Source: Romanomermis culicivorax | Lineage: Eukaryota > Nematoda > Enoplea > Mermithida > Mermithidae | DNA length: 64,000 bases | Direction: 5' to 3' | NCBI GenBank assembly: GCA_963922205.1 | Contig: CAWUHX010000168.1 | Coordinates: forward strand, 77,501-141,500 | Shown: piece by piece, positions 36,380 through 47,556 of the stretch | How positions within the stretch are numbered: the first letter of the stretch is position 1 | Layout of the letters: each line of letters begins with the position of its first letter | Program-made: the position numbers and the translations under genes | The notes under the pieces: generated by a model | What the model was told of the DNA's origin: nothing | What the model saw: the letters and a program-made list of their open reading frames with translations, nothing else | The model's database searches: none

Positions 36380-38300
36380 GTATTGTAGAGTATTGTATTT
36401 TATAGTACAGTATAGTATAGTATAGTGTACTATACTACAGTATAGTGTACTATACTACAGTATAGTGTAGTATAGTATAATATAGCATAGTATAGTTGGT
36501 ATAGTATAGTATAGTATAGTATAGCATAGTATAGTATAGTATAGTATAGTATAGTATAGTATAATAGAATTGTATTTTATAGTTATGTATAGTAAAGTAT
36601 AGTATGGTATAGTACAATATAGAATAAGAGTGTCATATAGTATAGTGTAGTATAGTATAGTATTGTGTTGTATAGCATTGTATAGTGTAATAAAGTATAG
36701 TATAGTATAGTATAATATAGTGTATACTAGAGTATAGTATAGCATAGTATAGTATAGCATAGTATAGTATAATAGTATTGTATTTTATAGTATTGTATTT
36801 TATAGTATTGTATAGTATAGTAAAGTATAGTATAGTATAGTACGATATAGAGTAAGAGTATCATATAGTATAGTATGGTATAGTATTTTATTCTATAGCA
36901 TTGTATAGTGTAATATAGTATAGTATAGTATACTATAGTATTGTGTTGTATAGCATTGTATAGTGTAATATAGTATAGTATAGTATAGTATAATTTAGTG
37001 TATACTAGAGTATAGTATAGCATAGTATAGTATAATAGTATTGTATTTTATAGTATTGTATAGTATAGTAAAGTATTGTATAGTATAGCACGATATAGAG
37101 TAAGAGTATCATATAGTATAGTATGGTATAGTATTTTATTCTATAGCATTGTATAGTGTAATATAGTATAGTATAGTATAGTATACTATAGTATTGTGTT
37201 GTATAGCATTGTATAGTGTAATATAGTATAGTATAGTATAGTATAATTTAGTGTATACTAGAGTATAGTATAGCATAGTATAGTATAATAGTATTGTATT
37301 TTATAGTATTGTATTTTATAGTATTGTATTTTATAGTATTGTATTTTATAGTATTGTATAGTATAGTGAAGTATAGTATAGTATAGTATGATATAGAGTA
37401 AGAGTATCATATAGTATAGTATGGTATAGTATTTTATTCTATAGCATTGTATAGTGTAATATAGTATAGTATAGTATAGTATACTATAGTATTGTGTTGT
37501 ATAGCATTGTATAGTGTAATATAGTATAGTATAGTATACTATAGTATTGTGTTGTATAGCATTGTACAGTTTAATATAGTATAGTATAGTATAGTATAGT
37601 ATACTATAGTATTGTGTTGTATAGATTTGTATAGTGTAATATAGTATAGTATTGTGTTGTATAGCATTGTATAGTGTAATATAGTATAGTATAGTATAGT
37701 ATAGTATACTATAGTATTGTGTTGTATAGCATTGTATAGTGTAATATAGTATAGTATAGTATAGTATAGTACGGTATACTATAGTATTGTGTTGTATAGA
37801 TTTGTATAGTGTAATATAGTATAGTATAGTATAGTATAGTATACTATAGTATTGTGTTGTATAGCATTGTATATTGTAATATAGTATAGTATAGTATAGT
37901 ATAGTATACTATAGTATTGTGTTGTATAGCATTGTATAGTGTAATATAGTATAGTATAGTATAGTATGGTATACTATAGTATTGTGTTGTATAGCATTGT
38001 ATAGTGTAATATAGTATAGTATAGTATAATATAGTATAGTATAGTATACTATAGTATTGTGTTGTATAGCATTGTATAGTGTAATATAGTATAGTATAGT
38101 ATAGTATAGTATAGTATAGTATAGTGTGGTATAGTATAGTTTAGTATAGTACAATATAGAATAAGAGTATCATATAGTATAGTATAGTATAGTATAGTAT
38201 TGTATAGTATAACATAGTATAATATAGTATACTATAGTAGAGTATAGTATTGTACAGTATTTTACAGTATAGTATAGTATATTATAGTGTACTACGTATA
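36380..38300. repeat. TATAG pentamer satellite, 1.9 kb
   Basis: Tandem TATAG (TATAGTATAGTATAGTATAG), interrupted by ATTGTGTTGTATAGCATTGT variants that recur as a higher-order unit of roughly 75-100 bp. The same pentamer forms arrays at 41640-41820 and 42245-43315. Confidence 0.95.
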
Positions 38301-38320
38301 CTATAATATCCAAACATTAC

Positions 38321-38462
38321 CTTCCTTGTCTAACTTTCTCTTCCTTCAAACGATTCTCCCTTTCTTCCTCTTCTTCCTTGGGGCGTCTTTCTTCTTCCTC
38401 CTGTTCCCTAAGTTGAGCCTTTTCCTCTTGTATTTTTTGCCAAAGTTTTTCATCTTGCTTCA
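38321..38462 (-). CDS. Possible coiled-coil exon, minus strand
   Basis: Encodes about 47 residues rich in Glu, Lys, Arg and Gln with heptad-like spacing (KLWQKIQEEKAQLREQEEER, RENRLKEEKVRQGR), ending at AAG|GTAATG. It lies immediately upstream, in transcription direction, of the TATAG array, so neighbouring exons may be beyond it. The acceptor is not clear. Composition is non-satellite and looks coding. Confidence 0.5.
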
Positions 38463-38984
38463 CTTTTTGTATCAAAAAGTAGGGTTTTTAAGATTTTTCC
38501 CAACAGAATATATAAAGTTTTTAGTTTGTATAATATTCAAATACACAAAGTGGCATTTGCCATATTGGGAAAAATACATAAATTTTGGAAAATAGTTCCA
38601 AAAATATTAAAACTATTCCCCGAAATGAAGGTACCTATACAAATATTATGATAAACATATTTGGGCAAACCAGATTTGGCTGGTAATAAAAATTGTTGTG
38701 TCCTAGAAACCAGCCTTGGTTTGTGTCACATGATTAAATATGAAAACAGTTAGTCATCAATGTGTTTATAATGCACACAAATAACTACAATCTAAAACTG
38801 TTTACTGTAGAATTTTTTCACATGGCATGCTCACAAATTTTCCAGTCTTGTGGAATGCAGAAAGAAAATGGATGAAGTAAAAAATCAGTCGAGTGTTTTA
38901 CTGTAGCTATGACCACATTTGGATACCCATAAGGTGTCTGACTAGCTTACGATGTCAGAGGTTCAATGTTCTTCCACAAATTGT

Positions 38985-39590
38985 TCACAAAGTTGGGCTG
39001 ATGAAATGTAGAATACAAACCTAGACTGCTACAATTGTAGGTGGGGTGCACTTGTAGGCGGAGCTACACTTGTAGGTGGAGCTACACTTGTAGATATAAG
39101 GCTACATTTCAAGGCAGGGGTGCATGTGTAGCCAATGCTAAACTTGAAGGCGGGGCTATGTTTGTAGGTGGAGCTATACTTGTAGGTGAAGCTAAACTTC
39201 TAGGTGGGGCTACATTTGAAGGCAGGGGTACACTTGTAGGAAATGCTACACTTGAAGGCTGTCCTATGCTTGTAGGTGGGGCTACACTTTTAGGCTGGCC
39301 TACACTTGTAGGCAATGCTACATTTGAAGGCGATGCTATGCTTGTAGGTGGAGCAACACTTCTAGGTGGAGCTACATTTGAAAGCAGGGATACACTTGTA
39401 GCCAATGTTACACTAGAAAGCGGGGCTATGCTTGTAAGCAGGGCTACACTTGTGGGTGGAGCTAAACTTGTGGGTGTGGCTACAGTTCAAGGTGCGGCTA
39501 CACCAATGGGTATGGGCAGAGCCACACTTGTTGGTGGGGCTACACTTCTAGGCAGGACTAAACTTGTAGGTGGGCACATAAGAATCATCA
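38985..39590 (+). repeat. GTAGGTGGAGCTACA minisatellite, third array
   Basis: 18-bp TTGTAGGTGGAGCTACAC units with AAGGC(G/A)GGG variants. It precedes the 40160-41600 dispersed repeat just as the 23040-24150 array precedes 24560-25440. Confidence 0.93.
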
Positions 39591-40159
39591 CCCAAAGTTT
39601 GCAAGCAAATGATATTCATTCTTTTTAATTTTCCAATTGTCCAATAGACTTCTCCAGTAGTCGGCTGATGATTGTTCGACTTCTGTGGTCCATCCAGGCC
39701 AGCATATACTTAATTGCTAGACACTTTATTCGATTTTTGTGGTTATGATTGAAGAAACATTTTTTTACTAAATGGACTAAAATGACATTTTTCGATTAAA
39801 AAATTGACTGTTTTGTTTAAAAATGACAAATTTTCACCAAAAAAAAAACAAGGTTTAAAATTTTTTGTTCAGAAATGGCATTTTTCCATTGAGAAAATGG
39901 TTATTTTTGACCCTTTTTTGAGATCGCGCATTTTCTACCCGACAAAAAATCTACAAAGTTTCATTTTTCTGTTGGGAAGTATTTCAGAAAGTTGCCTTTG
40001 TTGGGTGAGAATCATAATATATTTGGCATTGTTTGAGATGGAAAATTCCAAAATTTTCATTTTAAAAAGATGCAATTTTTACAAAGATTCAGAAAAATTT
40101 CGTACAACAATAAAATTTTAATAAAGTTTTGTCAATGTTGACTTATTGCATTGAATTCA

Positions 40160-41600
40160 TTTTATATTAGCAGAATGTTTTAATCTTTCAATAGCCGGGA
40201 AACATTTTCATTATTGCCCAAATCATAGTCCACTTTTCATCCTGCTGATCAACCATGATCGACAATCAAAGATGCTAGAATTTTTCTGTACTGATTTTGA
40301 TGTATATGGAAATTTGCATATGAATTATGCAAATGCACCAAGATTTTTGGTTTCGAGTCCAATCTAAATAACATGAAGCAAAATGGCAGATTGTAGCTAA
40401 ATTTGGTAAATTTTCGGAAGCCATATACGAAACCCAATACCGAATGGTACAGAAATTTTTCACAGCTCTATTTTTGGAATGATATACATGAAAAACATGT
40501 TGTTTTGGAGGTTGCATGTTTGATTTAGCTTACAGCAGTCTGGCTTTTGTCAGCTGTGAAAATATTTTTGACATTGGGTCAAAACTGGAGAATAACCATA
40601 TCAGAAAAACTATATATATAATATGTTGTAACAAGCCCCTAGAAGCTAAAATTCCTCCCCTGAAATGATGTTATTTGTTACTCTTATATCTATAATTCAT
40701 GTTGCAGTGGATGGTTTCGCATTGGATAGTACAGGCAATGTGACGCTCGATGAATATGAAAATTCTACATCCGACAAAGGTAAGATGTGAAAATTGACTG
40801 TCCTAGAAATCATACAAAAGCTCAAATTTAAATCAATTTCCAATTTTGAATATATTCTAAAAGTGAAATAAATTCCCAAATTGATTTAAATCAATTTTAA
40901 AATTAATTTTCAAATATTTTTTCACTTTTAGAATTCTTGAAATGGTGTTCAGAGTTGTATACAGACACGCATTGCGAGAATTTTCCTCCAACTACTCATT
41001 GGGGGAAAGATCTGCGAGCAAAAGAACAAAAAAAGTTCCATTAGCATGTTTTTCATACAAAGCACGCATAAAACTCATTTTGGAAAATGTTTTATAAAAA
41101 TTTCACTAGGTGTTTAATGATCTTTTTCCGGCCAAGGAGTGTCCAGAGTTTCACCTAGTGGGTTGAGCAACTTCCCTGCCCCATACACCATATGTGCGTG
41201 TATGGTAAAACTCACCAAGTATTATATCCTGGAACCCTAGGGGTAACAATGCTATAAGATGGGCAATGATTAAGCATACGTGAGAAAAGTTGCGCTCCTC
41301 CAGGTGGTCGTATGACATGCCAACAGACATCTCCAGAAATCTCTGTTGCTGACTACTATCCAATCACTTCCACCATGGGGTCTTTTTAATTAGAGGGTCA
41401 CTACAATCCCTAGGATCACCCTCCCCAATGAGTCATTTCTGCAACTGACTCGTTTCTCAGTTGTCCAAACTGCCCACAGGAGGTAGTGATCCAGTAGCAG
41501 CGGTGTCCTGGTGCTGAAAGTGCCCCCCTAGCCCTAGGGACGCTATCTACCTGAATGCTCTTGTGCTCATTTGACTAAATCCTTGACCACAACTCTTTCC
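40160..41600 (+). repeat. Dispersed repeat, longer copy of 24560-25440
   Basis: Co-linear with 24560-25440 but split near 40400-40900 by sequence that includes the 40708-40779 exon. It contains the paired ATTTGCAT...ATGCAAAT motif and an inverted 'CCTGAGACCC' repeat. Confidence 0.75.
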
Positions 41601-42205
41601 CACCTATTCTTAATCATTGCCTATGTTATATCACAGTGTAGTGTGGTATGGTATAATATAGTATAGTATAGTATAGTATAGTATAGTATGGTATACTATA
41701 GTGCAGTATAGTATAATGTAGTATGATATAGTGTATTATGGTGTTGTGTCATATAGTATAGTACAGTATGGCATACCACACTATAATATACTAAACTGTT
41801 GTATAGTATAATAAAAAAGTTGTACAATTTCTAGCTGCCTAAAAGTGAGAAGTCTCCTGGGAAACTGTTTATATTACGCCAACTCATCCCGTTTACTTGA
41901 AAGAAGCTTCCTACGAGAGTGTACATTACTTTGGTTATCGAGGCTCGGATTTGTATCATTATCATGTCGCATATGGCTACGGGGACTTGCCGTTTGTTGA
42001 GCTCGATGGCCGAACAATGTTTCACTATTACGTCGAGCATGGTGGTAGTTATATATTAAAATTGGATTTTTTTATCAGAGCGTGAGAGCATCTGTTTGTA
42101 GTTTTATTGCGTAATAATATAATGTTATTCCAGGAAAGTACAAAAAATGAAGCATGGGCTATGCGGACCACCTGGAGTTGCTGGATATGTAAAAGGATGC
42201 CCAGG
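40708..42205 (+). CDS. VWA/Ig locus, 5' exons (unrecognised domain)
   Basis: Exon 40708-40779 (after GTTGCAG; LDSTGNVTLDEYENSTSDK; donor GTAAGA, phase 1), exon about 41854-42081 (Tyr/His-rich: YFGYRGSDLYHYHVAYGYG, FHYYVEHGGSYILKLDFF; donor GTGAGA, phase 2) and exon 42134-42205 (after TATTCCAG; KHGLCGPPGVAGYVKGCPG; donor GTAAGT). Phases agree. The acceptor of the second exon is weak, because the better TTTCTAG at 41835 leads to a stop. The sequence looks like an extracellular beta-rich domain plus a Cys pair, but I do not recognise it. Upstream exons are not found. The intervening intron holds a TATAG array. Confidence 0.55.
41640..41820. repeat. TATAG satellite, small array
   Basis: TATAGTATAG pentamers with GTATGGTATA variants, in the intron before the 41854 exon. 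Confidence 0.92.
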
Positions 42206-42244
42206 GTAAGTAATCAACGAATACTTGTAATACACCTTGTGAAT

Positions 42245-43315
42245 TATCCCGCAATAGTATGGTATAGTGTAGCATAGTATATGACAGTATAGCATAGTAT
42301 CATATAATATTGTATCAGATGCTATAGTATAGTATTATCAAGTATTGTATTGTATAGCATAGTACAGTATAGTATAGTACAGTATAGTATAGTACAGTAT
42401 GGTATAGTACAGTGTAGTATACTATAGTATAGCATAGTTTAGTACAGTATAGTATCATATAGTATAGTACAGCAAAGTATAGTTCAGTGTAGTATAGTAT
42501 AGTATAGCATAGTTTAGTACAGTGTAGTATCATATAGTATAGTATAGTATAGTACAATGTAGTATAGTATTGCATAGTCAACTATAATATTCTTTAGCAT
42601 AGTACAGCATAGTGTAGTACATTGTAGTATGGTATAGTATAGTATAGTCAAGTATGGTATTGTTTAGTATAGTATGGTATAGTATAGTATAGCATAGTAT
42701 AGTATAGCACAGTATAGTATAGCATAGTATAGTAGAGTCAAGTATAGTATAGTCAAGTAAGGTATCGTATTGTATACTATAGTATTGTATAGTTAAATAC
42801 GGTATTATATAGCATACTACAGCATTGTGTAATACAGTGTAGTATGGTATAGTGTAGTATTGTCAAGTATGGTATTCTATAGTATAGTATAGTCAAGTAA
42901 GGTATCCTATTGTATACTATAGTATTGTATAGTTAAATACGGTATTGTATAGCATACTACAGCATTGTCTAGTACAGTGTAGTATGGTATGGTGTAGTAT
43001 TGTCAAGTATGGTATTCTATAGTATAGTATAGTATAGCACAGTATAGTATAGTCATGTATAGTTTAGTCAAGTATTGTATCATATAGTATAGTATAGTAT
43101 TTATAGTATAGTATAGTAGGGTGTAGTATAGTATTATATAGTCAAGTATGGTATTGTATAGCATAGTACAGCATAGTGTAGTACGGTATAGAATAGTATA
43201 GGTAAGTATGGTATTGTATAGTATAGTATAGTATAGCATAGCATAGTATAGTACAGTACAGTATAGTGAAGTATAGTATAGTATAGTATTGTATAGTACA
43301 GTATAGTATATCATT
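42245..43315. repeat. TATAG satellite, 1.1-kb intronic array
   Basis: Variants TAGTATAGCATAGTACAG and TAGTCAAGTATGG are intermixed, with a repeated block near 42770-42900 and 42890-43020. It ends 20 bp before the 43334 exon. Confidence 0.93.
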
Positions 43316-43333
43316 TTCTTCCTTATTTTATAG

Positions 43334-43454
43334 GTGCAATATGGTTTGTTTACTGCTCGCTGCCCGTGAGTATGGTGGAAAACCATTTGACTACTATGGC
43401 TTGAGTTTTGAAGCATCAATCGTATTCATTGAGTGTCGAAATACTGATTCATAA
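43334..43454 (+). CDS. VWA/Ig locus, exon with alternative stop
   Basis: After TTTTATAG the frame continues from 42205 (CNMVCLLLAA). It either runs on through DYYGLSFEASIVFIECRNTD to TAA at 43452, or leaves at a perfect donor (CCC|GTGAGT, 43366) in phase with the exon at 43874. The read-through sequence weakly resembles the second VWA exon at 60672 (YxxYYSSKYDLQFLDVNQ). It may be a terminal isoform or a damaged exon. Confidence 0.45.
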
Positions 43455-43554
43455 AATGCTTGTCTGCTTTCCGCATTTCGGATGGAAAAGCACGTTGTCG
43501 GCAATTACAACATTTGGAATTGATTCTCGAACATCCCAAATATGAATTATGAGA

Positions 43555-43860
43555 ATTTTTTTGGTTTTTTTGCTTTTTTATAGTTTTTTGTGAGGTGTAG
43601 TTTTTTTCAGGGTCTTTGATTAATTTATTATAGGCAATCAAAATTAAGATTGTAAAAATATGTTTCTTATGCTGTTTCTTTTTTTGTGGTTTTTGTTGTA
43701 TTTGCTTCTTTTTTTCGTTTCTTTTGTGGTTTTTCTTTGTTTCTGTTTTTTTTCTTTTTTTCTTTTCTCTTGTCCATTGTATTTCCTATTTGTTTTTTCT
43801 CTTTGTATGTGCTTTTATTTTCTGTTTGCTTTTTGATTGGCATGAATTTAAATGAAATTT
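43555..43860. repeat. T-rich tract
   Basis: TTTTTTGTGGTTTTTCTTTG-type sequence with no coding signal. Confidence 0.7.
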
Positions 43861-43873
43861 TATACATTTTCAG

Positions 43874-44331
43874 AAAGGATCCCCGAGCGAAAAATCGCGA
43901 ATATAACCAAGATTATTAAAACATCGGCTTTTGCAAAATGCCCCAATGTAGAAAGTGGGAGAATGAAAAATTTATAAGACAACAGATGTGGCGATATTTG
44001 GCAAAAAAATGCCTGTAGACACTCGCAAATTAACATTAGATTTTCAAATGGGACAAATTTTCACTTTTTCCAGATCAGTGGAAAGTCACTCTGAGTGTCT
44101 TCCAAAAAACGCAATGGAATAATACGATAAAGCTCGTATGCAAGCTGCACGCTTATTCAAGCGACAAAGTAGAATATGAATTGATCAATCAGGCCAACGA
44201 GATTATAGGTCACAATGACAATGGCACCTTCTTTTTCAAATTAACAGATCGTTACGCGGACTTTTGGTGCTGAGCCAGTTTCAATAATCGTCGTATAAGC
44301 AGTCCTACAGCTTTTGCAGATTCCCAACAAG
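43874..44331 (+). CDS. VWA/Ig locus, Cys linker and Ig-like exon with TGA
   Basis: Exon 43874-43954 (after ACATTTTCAG; KIIKTSAFAKCPNVE) joins in phase to 44074-44331 (after TTTTTCCAG; VTLSVFQKTQWNNTIKLVCK, KVEYELIN, GTFFFKL, ADFWC). The paralogous pair at 60950-61024 and 62029-62298 has the same order and phases (AAFKTCPS, then VSLMIFQK, VEYELIG, FKCKV). Two Cys about 45 residues apart suit an Ig fold. After the second Cys a TGA (44271-44273) interrupts an otherwise alignable frame that reaches a GTATAC donor, so this copy looks pseudogenised or uses a premature end. The telomere tract begins 16 bp after the donor. Confidence 0.6.
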
Positions 44332-44346
44332 GTATACCCTCGGCAA

Positions 44347-44447
44347 GAGGCTTAGGCTTAGGCTTAGGCTTAGGCACAGGCTTAGGCTTAGGCTTAGGCT
44401 TAGGTTTAGGCTTAGGCTTAGGCTTACGCTTAGGCTTAGGCTTAGCC
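44347..44447 (+). repeat. Interstitial telomere repeat TTAGGC, tract 1
   Basis: About 16 units of GGCTTA with a few substitutions (GGCACA, GGTTTA, CGCTTA). TTAGGC is the nematode telomere repeat. It lies in the intron directly after the 44074-44331 exon. Confidence 0.95.
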
Positions 44448-44507
44448 AACGTGGAAAATTTGACTACAGTTTCATAGTTTTGTTACATTTGCATCAAGCA
44501 TGATATG

Positions 44508-44640
44508 TGTTGTATTTTAAAGTGGTCGGGGTTTTTGAGAGTGGAGGCAGCAGTGGCGTTCCAGAATTCAACTTAATGCACGAATTTCCAACACCCACGC
44601 TTACCCGACTAATTACTTGATTAGAGTACCTAAACCGGAC
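44508..44640 (+). mobile_element. ~550-bp TGTTGTA...TACAACA element, 5' fragment
   Basis: Begins TGTTGTATTTTAAAGTGGTC and shares AGAATTCAACTTAATGCACG and TTACCCGACTAATTACTTGA with the copies at 46778, 47557, 53663 and 61230. It breaks off at about 44640. Confidence 0.75.
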
Positions 44641-45140
44641 ATAACTTTACAGTATGCTTGTAGTACACCAGTTCTATCATTACAACACTGCCAAGGTTTA
44701 CATCACTTTAGCCGCAAACCAGTTTACACCATGCTTACTCAGGTTTACATCATAGTCACACAAGTTTACATCATCACAACTACAGTGTTCATGCGCATAT
44801 TACCCACTCTGAACACCTTTTTACACTGTGCACACTCATGTTCACAAGTTTACACAGCAAACCAGTTTACAGATTGCTTATTCATGTTTACATGTCAGTT
44901 CCAAAAGTTTGTATCATGACTACACTGTTCAGACACATCTGACCTCTGCACAACTCTTGTTTACACTGTGCTCACTCATGCTTAAATCATCGTCACACTG
45001 GTTTACATCAGCTTTAGAGTAAATCTGTTTACACAATATTTATTCATCTTTACCTCATTGTTACAGAAGTTTACTACAGTCAGAGTACACTAGTTTACAC
45101 CACAGTTGCAGTATACCTATTTACACCTTGCTCACTATTT
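44640..45140 (+). repeat. GTTTACA-rich degenerate repeat
   Basis: CAGTTTACAC, AAGTTTACATCA and TGTTTACA recur every 15-35 bp. GTTTACA resembles a forkhead-type (FOXA/PHA-4) core, but at this density in a repeat it is probably incidental. Confidence 0.75.
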
Positions 45141-45149
45141 TTTTGCCAA

Positions 45150-45808
45150 CACAGTGCAATAGCTTTGAACATTTAATCAATAATCGTAGAAATAGTCATC
45201 AAAACCAATAATGTAAGAAAATCAATCAGCCAAAGCCGGATACAAAATCATCACCCCAAATAGCCCGAAACACGTTTCCAAAGAAGAATCTATCAAAATT
45301 ATGCGTATTAGTATCTTCTGAAATTGCAATTGGCACATTTAGAGAGTATATAATTCTGTAATAGAAGATAGAAAATTCAAACTAAGGGTTGGGAAAAAGT
45401 ACCCAAAGCTCGAAATGTGAACCCTGGATTTGGAATTGGGGTCACTTACTCCTCACCAGACCAGGTGAATTCATGCGTCAAAGTTCCTCGACTCTTTAAA
45501 TATTCATCGAGCAGCAAATTCCTCACCTCAATAAATTTTTATATAGAAGAGTTCTTTGACATCTTTGCCGGCTTTATTTTCAGGGCGGCATTTGTATATC
45601 CCACTGTCTTTTTTAGTCAAATTGCTGAAAAATGTTTAAATGTGCTTCAAATCAGGTGTGAATCTTATATAAGGTACAAATTTTCTTTTTTTTCAACTGA
45701 CTGACATGCTATAACATACTCAAATGTTGTAACTCTTCTTATATTATAACAGGCTCACAATGAACGAATAATACAGTGGTTATGGTTATGCGACATTTTG
45801 GTAGTCTA
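45150..45808. other. Unassigned sequence
   Basis: Mixed AT-rich sequence. A frame near 45460-45656 has a TTTTCAG and some coding look but no firm model (see rejected items). Confidence 0.4.
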
Positions 45809-46258
45809 CACTACCAGGCGAAACTAACCCTCAAAAATTCGCGTCCGGGACGCGTCCTGGACGCGTCCGGGTCGCGTCCAGGTCGCGTCCGGAACGCGTC
45901 TTTTTCGGCAGCACAAAGAAAACTTTCATCTTTCTTAGTAATTGACATTCATGCAATAACTGTCAATCATAGTTCTTTCATAATGTGTAGTGGATATGCA
46001 CTTTGTTTTGACCTACAGTATGACAACAGTTGACCTTTCGTTTATATCTGGTAAATAATGTGTGCTTTTTATAGGGAGGTAAGAAGGAAGCCTCAGCAAA
46101 ATTCTTTGGCTTTGTGTGACACAAGCACATGGCCTGTCAATTTTATTGTCGGTATAGTGTACTTTTCGCGTCCTGGGTGCGTCCGGGACGCGTTCTGGAC
46201 GCGTTCCGGACGCGTACTGGACGCGACCGGCATAGACGGTTAGTTTCGCCTGGTAGTG
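45809..46258. mobile_element. 450-bp MITE with TA target duplication
   Basis: Terminal inverted repeats CACTACCAGGCGAAACTAAC / GTTAGTTTCGCCTGGTAGTG are flanked by TA on both sides (45807-45808 and 46259-46260), as for Tc1/mariner-type insertions. Subterminal clusters of GGACGCGTCC palindromes (45840-45900 and 46165-46225) stand out in an AT-rich window. No transposase, so it is non-autonomous. Confidence 0.9.
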
Positions 46259-46260
46259 TA

Positions 46261-46500
46261 CCTACTACCTTCCTCAGGCGACAATAAACTCCTTTTTTAC
46301 AAAACTTGCCCGTGGAGTGAATTGAACCCTGGTCGTTTGATTGAGAGTCTAGAGCGCTACCACTGGGCCATGGGGGCCAGTAGTAACTTGTTTAGAAGTG
46401 CTATATATCCTGACTGGGGGGTACTAGTTCAGACTAGGGTTCCTGTGTATTGCCCTTCTAAGGAATGCTTGGTTCCATATGTGTCCTATTTCAATGCTCT
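46261..46500 (-). mobile_element. tRNA-derived SINE-like element, copy b
   Basis: On the minus strand it contains TGGCCCAGTGGTAGCG and GGGTTCAATTCACTCC in A-box/B-box spacing. It shares the 5' leader and the GTAAAAAAGGAGTTTATTGT tail with copies a and c. Confidence 0.78.
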
Positions 46501-46618
46501 TACTACCTACATTCTTTTGAATCCAGTTTTTCCATCTCGATGGTTTCTCTGATCTTCCTTTTGTAGGCATTAGGCTCTTGGGCAAGTATGGTTGTATTGT
46601 CTAAATTGGGTATACATC

Positions 46619-46777
46619 CACATGATAGGCAATGTTCTGCCATTAAACGACCAGGGTTCAATTCCATCCACCAGTGAATTTTGTAAAAAAGGAGTTTATT
46701 GTCGCCTGAGGAAGGTAGTAGGTAGATTAGTGAAATGTTGCATTACCATAACCAGTGTATTATTTGTTCGTTGTGTG
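46619..46777 (+). mobile_element. tRNA-derived SINE-like element, copy c (5' truncated)
   Basis: Starts inside the tRNA-like head (AACGACCAGGGTTCAATTCC) and has the full tail to GCATTACCATAACCAGTGTA, where the next element begins. Confidence 0.75.
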
Positions 46778-47298
46778 TGTTGTATTTTGGATGGTCGGAA
46801 CTTTTGAGAGAGGAGGCAGGAGTGTGTTTCAGAATTCGTCCTTAATGCACGTATTTCCAACACCCAGGCTTACCAGACTAATTACTTAATTAATGTACTT
46901 GAACCAGACAACAATTACCCCACAAACTAAGAAAACCTAGTTCCTTAATTTGTCTCCCTACTACATAACAAAAATGAGAATATAATCCTCTCCAGATTTT
47001 TTTCTAACACGAAGAATGACACTTAGGCATACAAAATGTGAGTAGGCGAGAATAATATAAAACTCCCACGTGCTGGGGGAAAACACGAATATTCTTTGCA
47101 CACACGGAGGCGCACCAATGCAAAACATATAATACTAATAATGCGAGAGCGAACCCAACGCATGTGTGCCGATTTGTGCTACAGTAAGACGTCTGTCGCT
47201 GGTCCGCGTCGCTCGCTCCACTTTGTACTTGCGCGCCTCTTCCAAAAAATGACAAACTTGATCATAATGCTATAAATAGGTGGAAATACACTACAACA
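46778..47298 (+). mobile_element. ~550-bp TGTTGTA...TACAACA element, copy 2
   Basis: TGTTGTATTTTGGATGG to CACTACAACA. Internal landmarks shared with other copies are TCGTCCTTAATGCACG, ACTCCCACGTGCTGGG, GTGCTACAGTAAGACG and TCGCTCGCTCCACTT. It directly abuts a mariner fragment. Confidence 0.82.
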
Positions 47299-47556
47299 TA
47301 CGCCCCATTACTATCAATCACACTTTGCCGTTTTGTTGGTAGCTTTGCAATGCCAAAGTTCTGGATCAACGTTTCGACATGGTCATTGTTTTCCAAATTC
47401 CATATCGACAGAGCTGTTCCCCGCAACGACTGGAACAAATAATAATCTGATGTTGCAATGTCCGGTGAATATAGTGCATGGGGTAACAAGTCGGAATTCA
47501 ATTTTTCCATTTTTGCCTGGACAATCGCAGCAGTATGTGGACGGGCATTGTCACAG
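47299..47556 (-). pseudogene. mariner transposase C-terminal fragment
   Basis: The minus-strand frame contains CDNARPHTA and LPHALYSPDIATSDYYLFQS, the hallmark second and third catalytic-Asp blocks of mariner transposases. It is only about 85 residues long and is sandwiched between two same-strand copies of the ~550-bp element; parts of the longer open frame at both ends belong to those copies. The N-terminal domain and first Asp are absent here. Confidence 0.9.

Noticed and set aside
36455..38154. Tyr/Thr/Ile/Leu repeat proteins on the minus strand
   Set aside because: Translation of the TATAG pentamer satellite.
44640..45140. Cluster of forkhead-like GTTTACA sites as an enhancer
   Set aside because: The motif is the core of a degenerate tandem repeat, so density is explained without function.
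45417..45704. Frame with a TTTTCAG acceptor near 45591 and mixed sequence (AAFVYPTVFFSQIAEKC)
   Set aside because: Could be a decayed VWA-like exon, but no in-phase donor/acceptor partner could be found, so not annotated.
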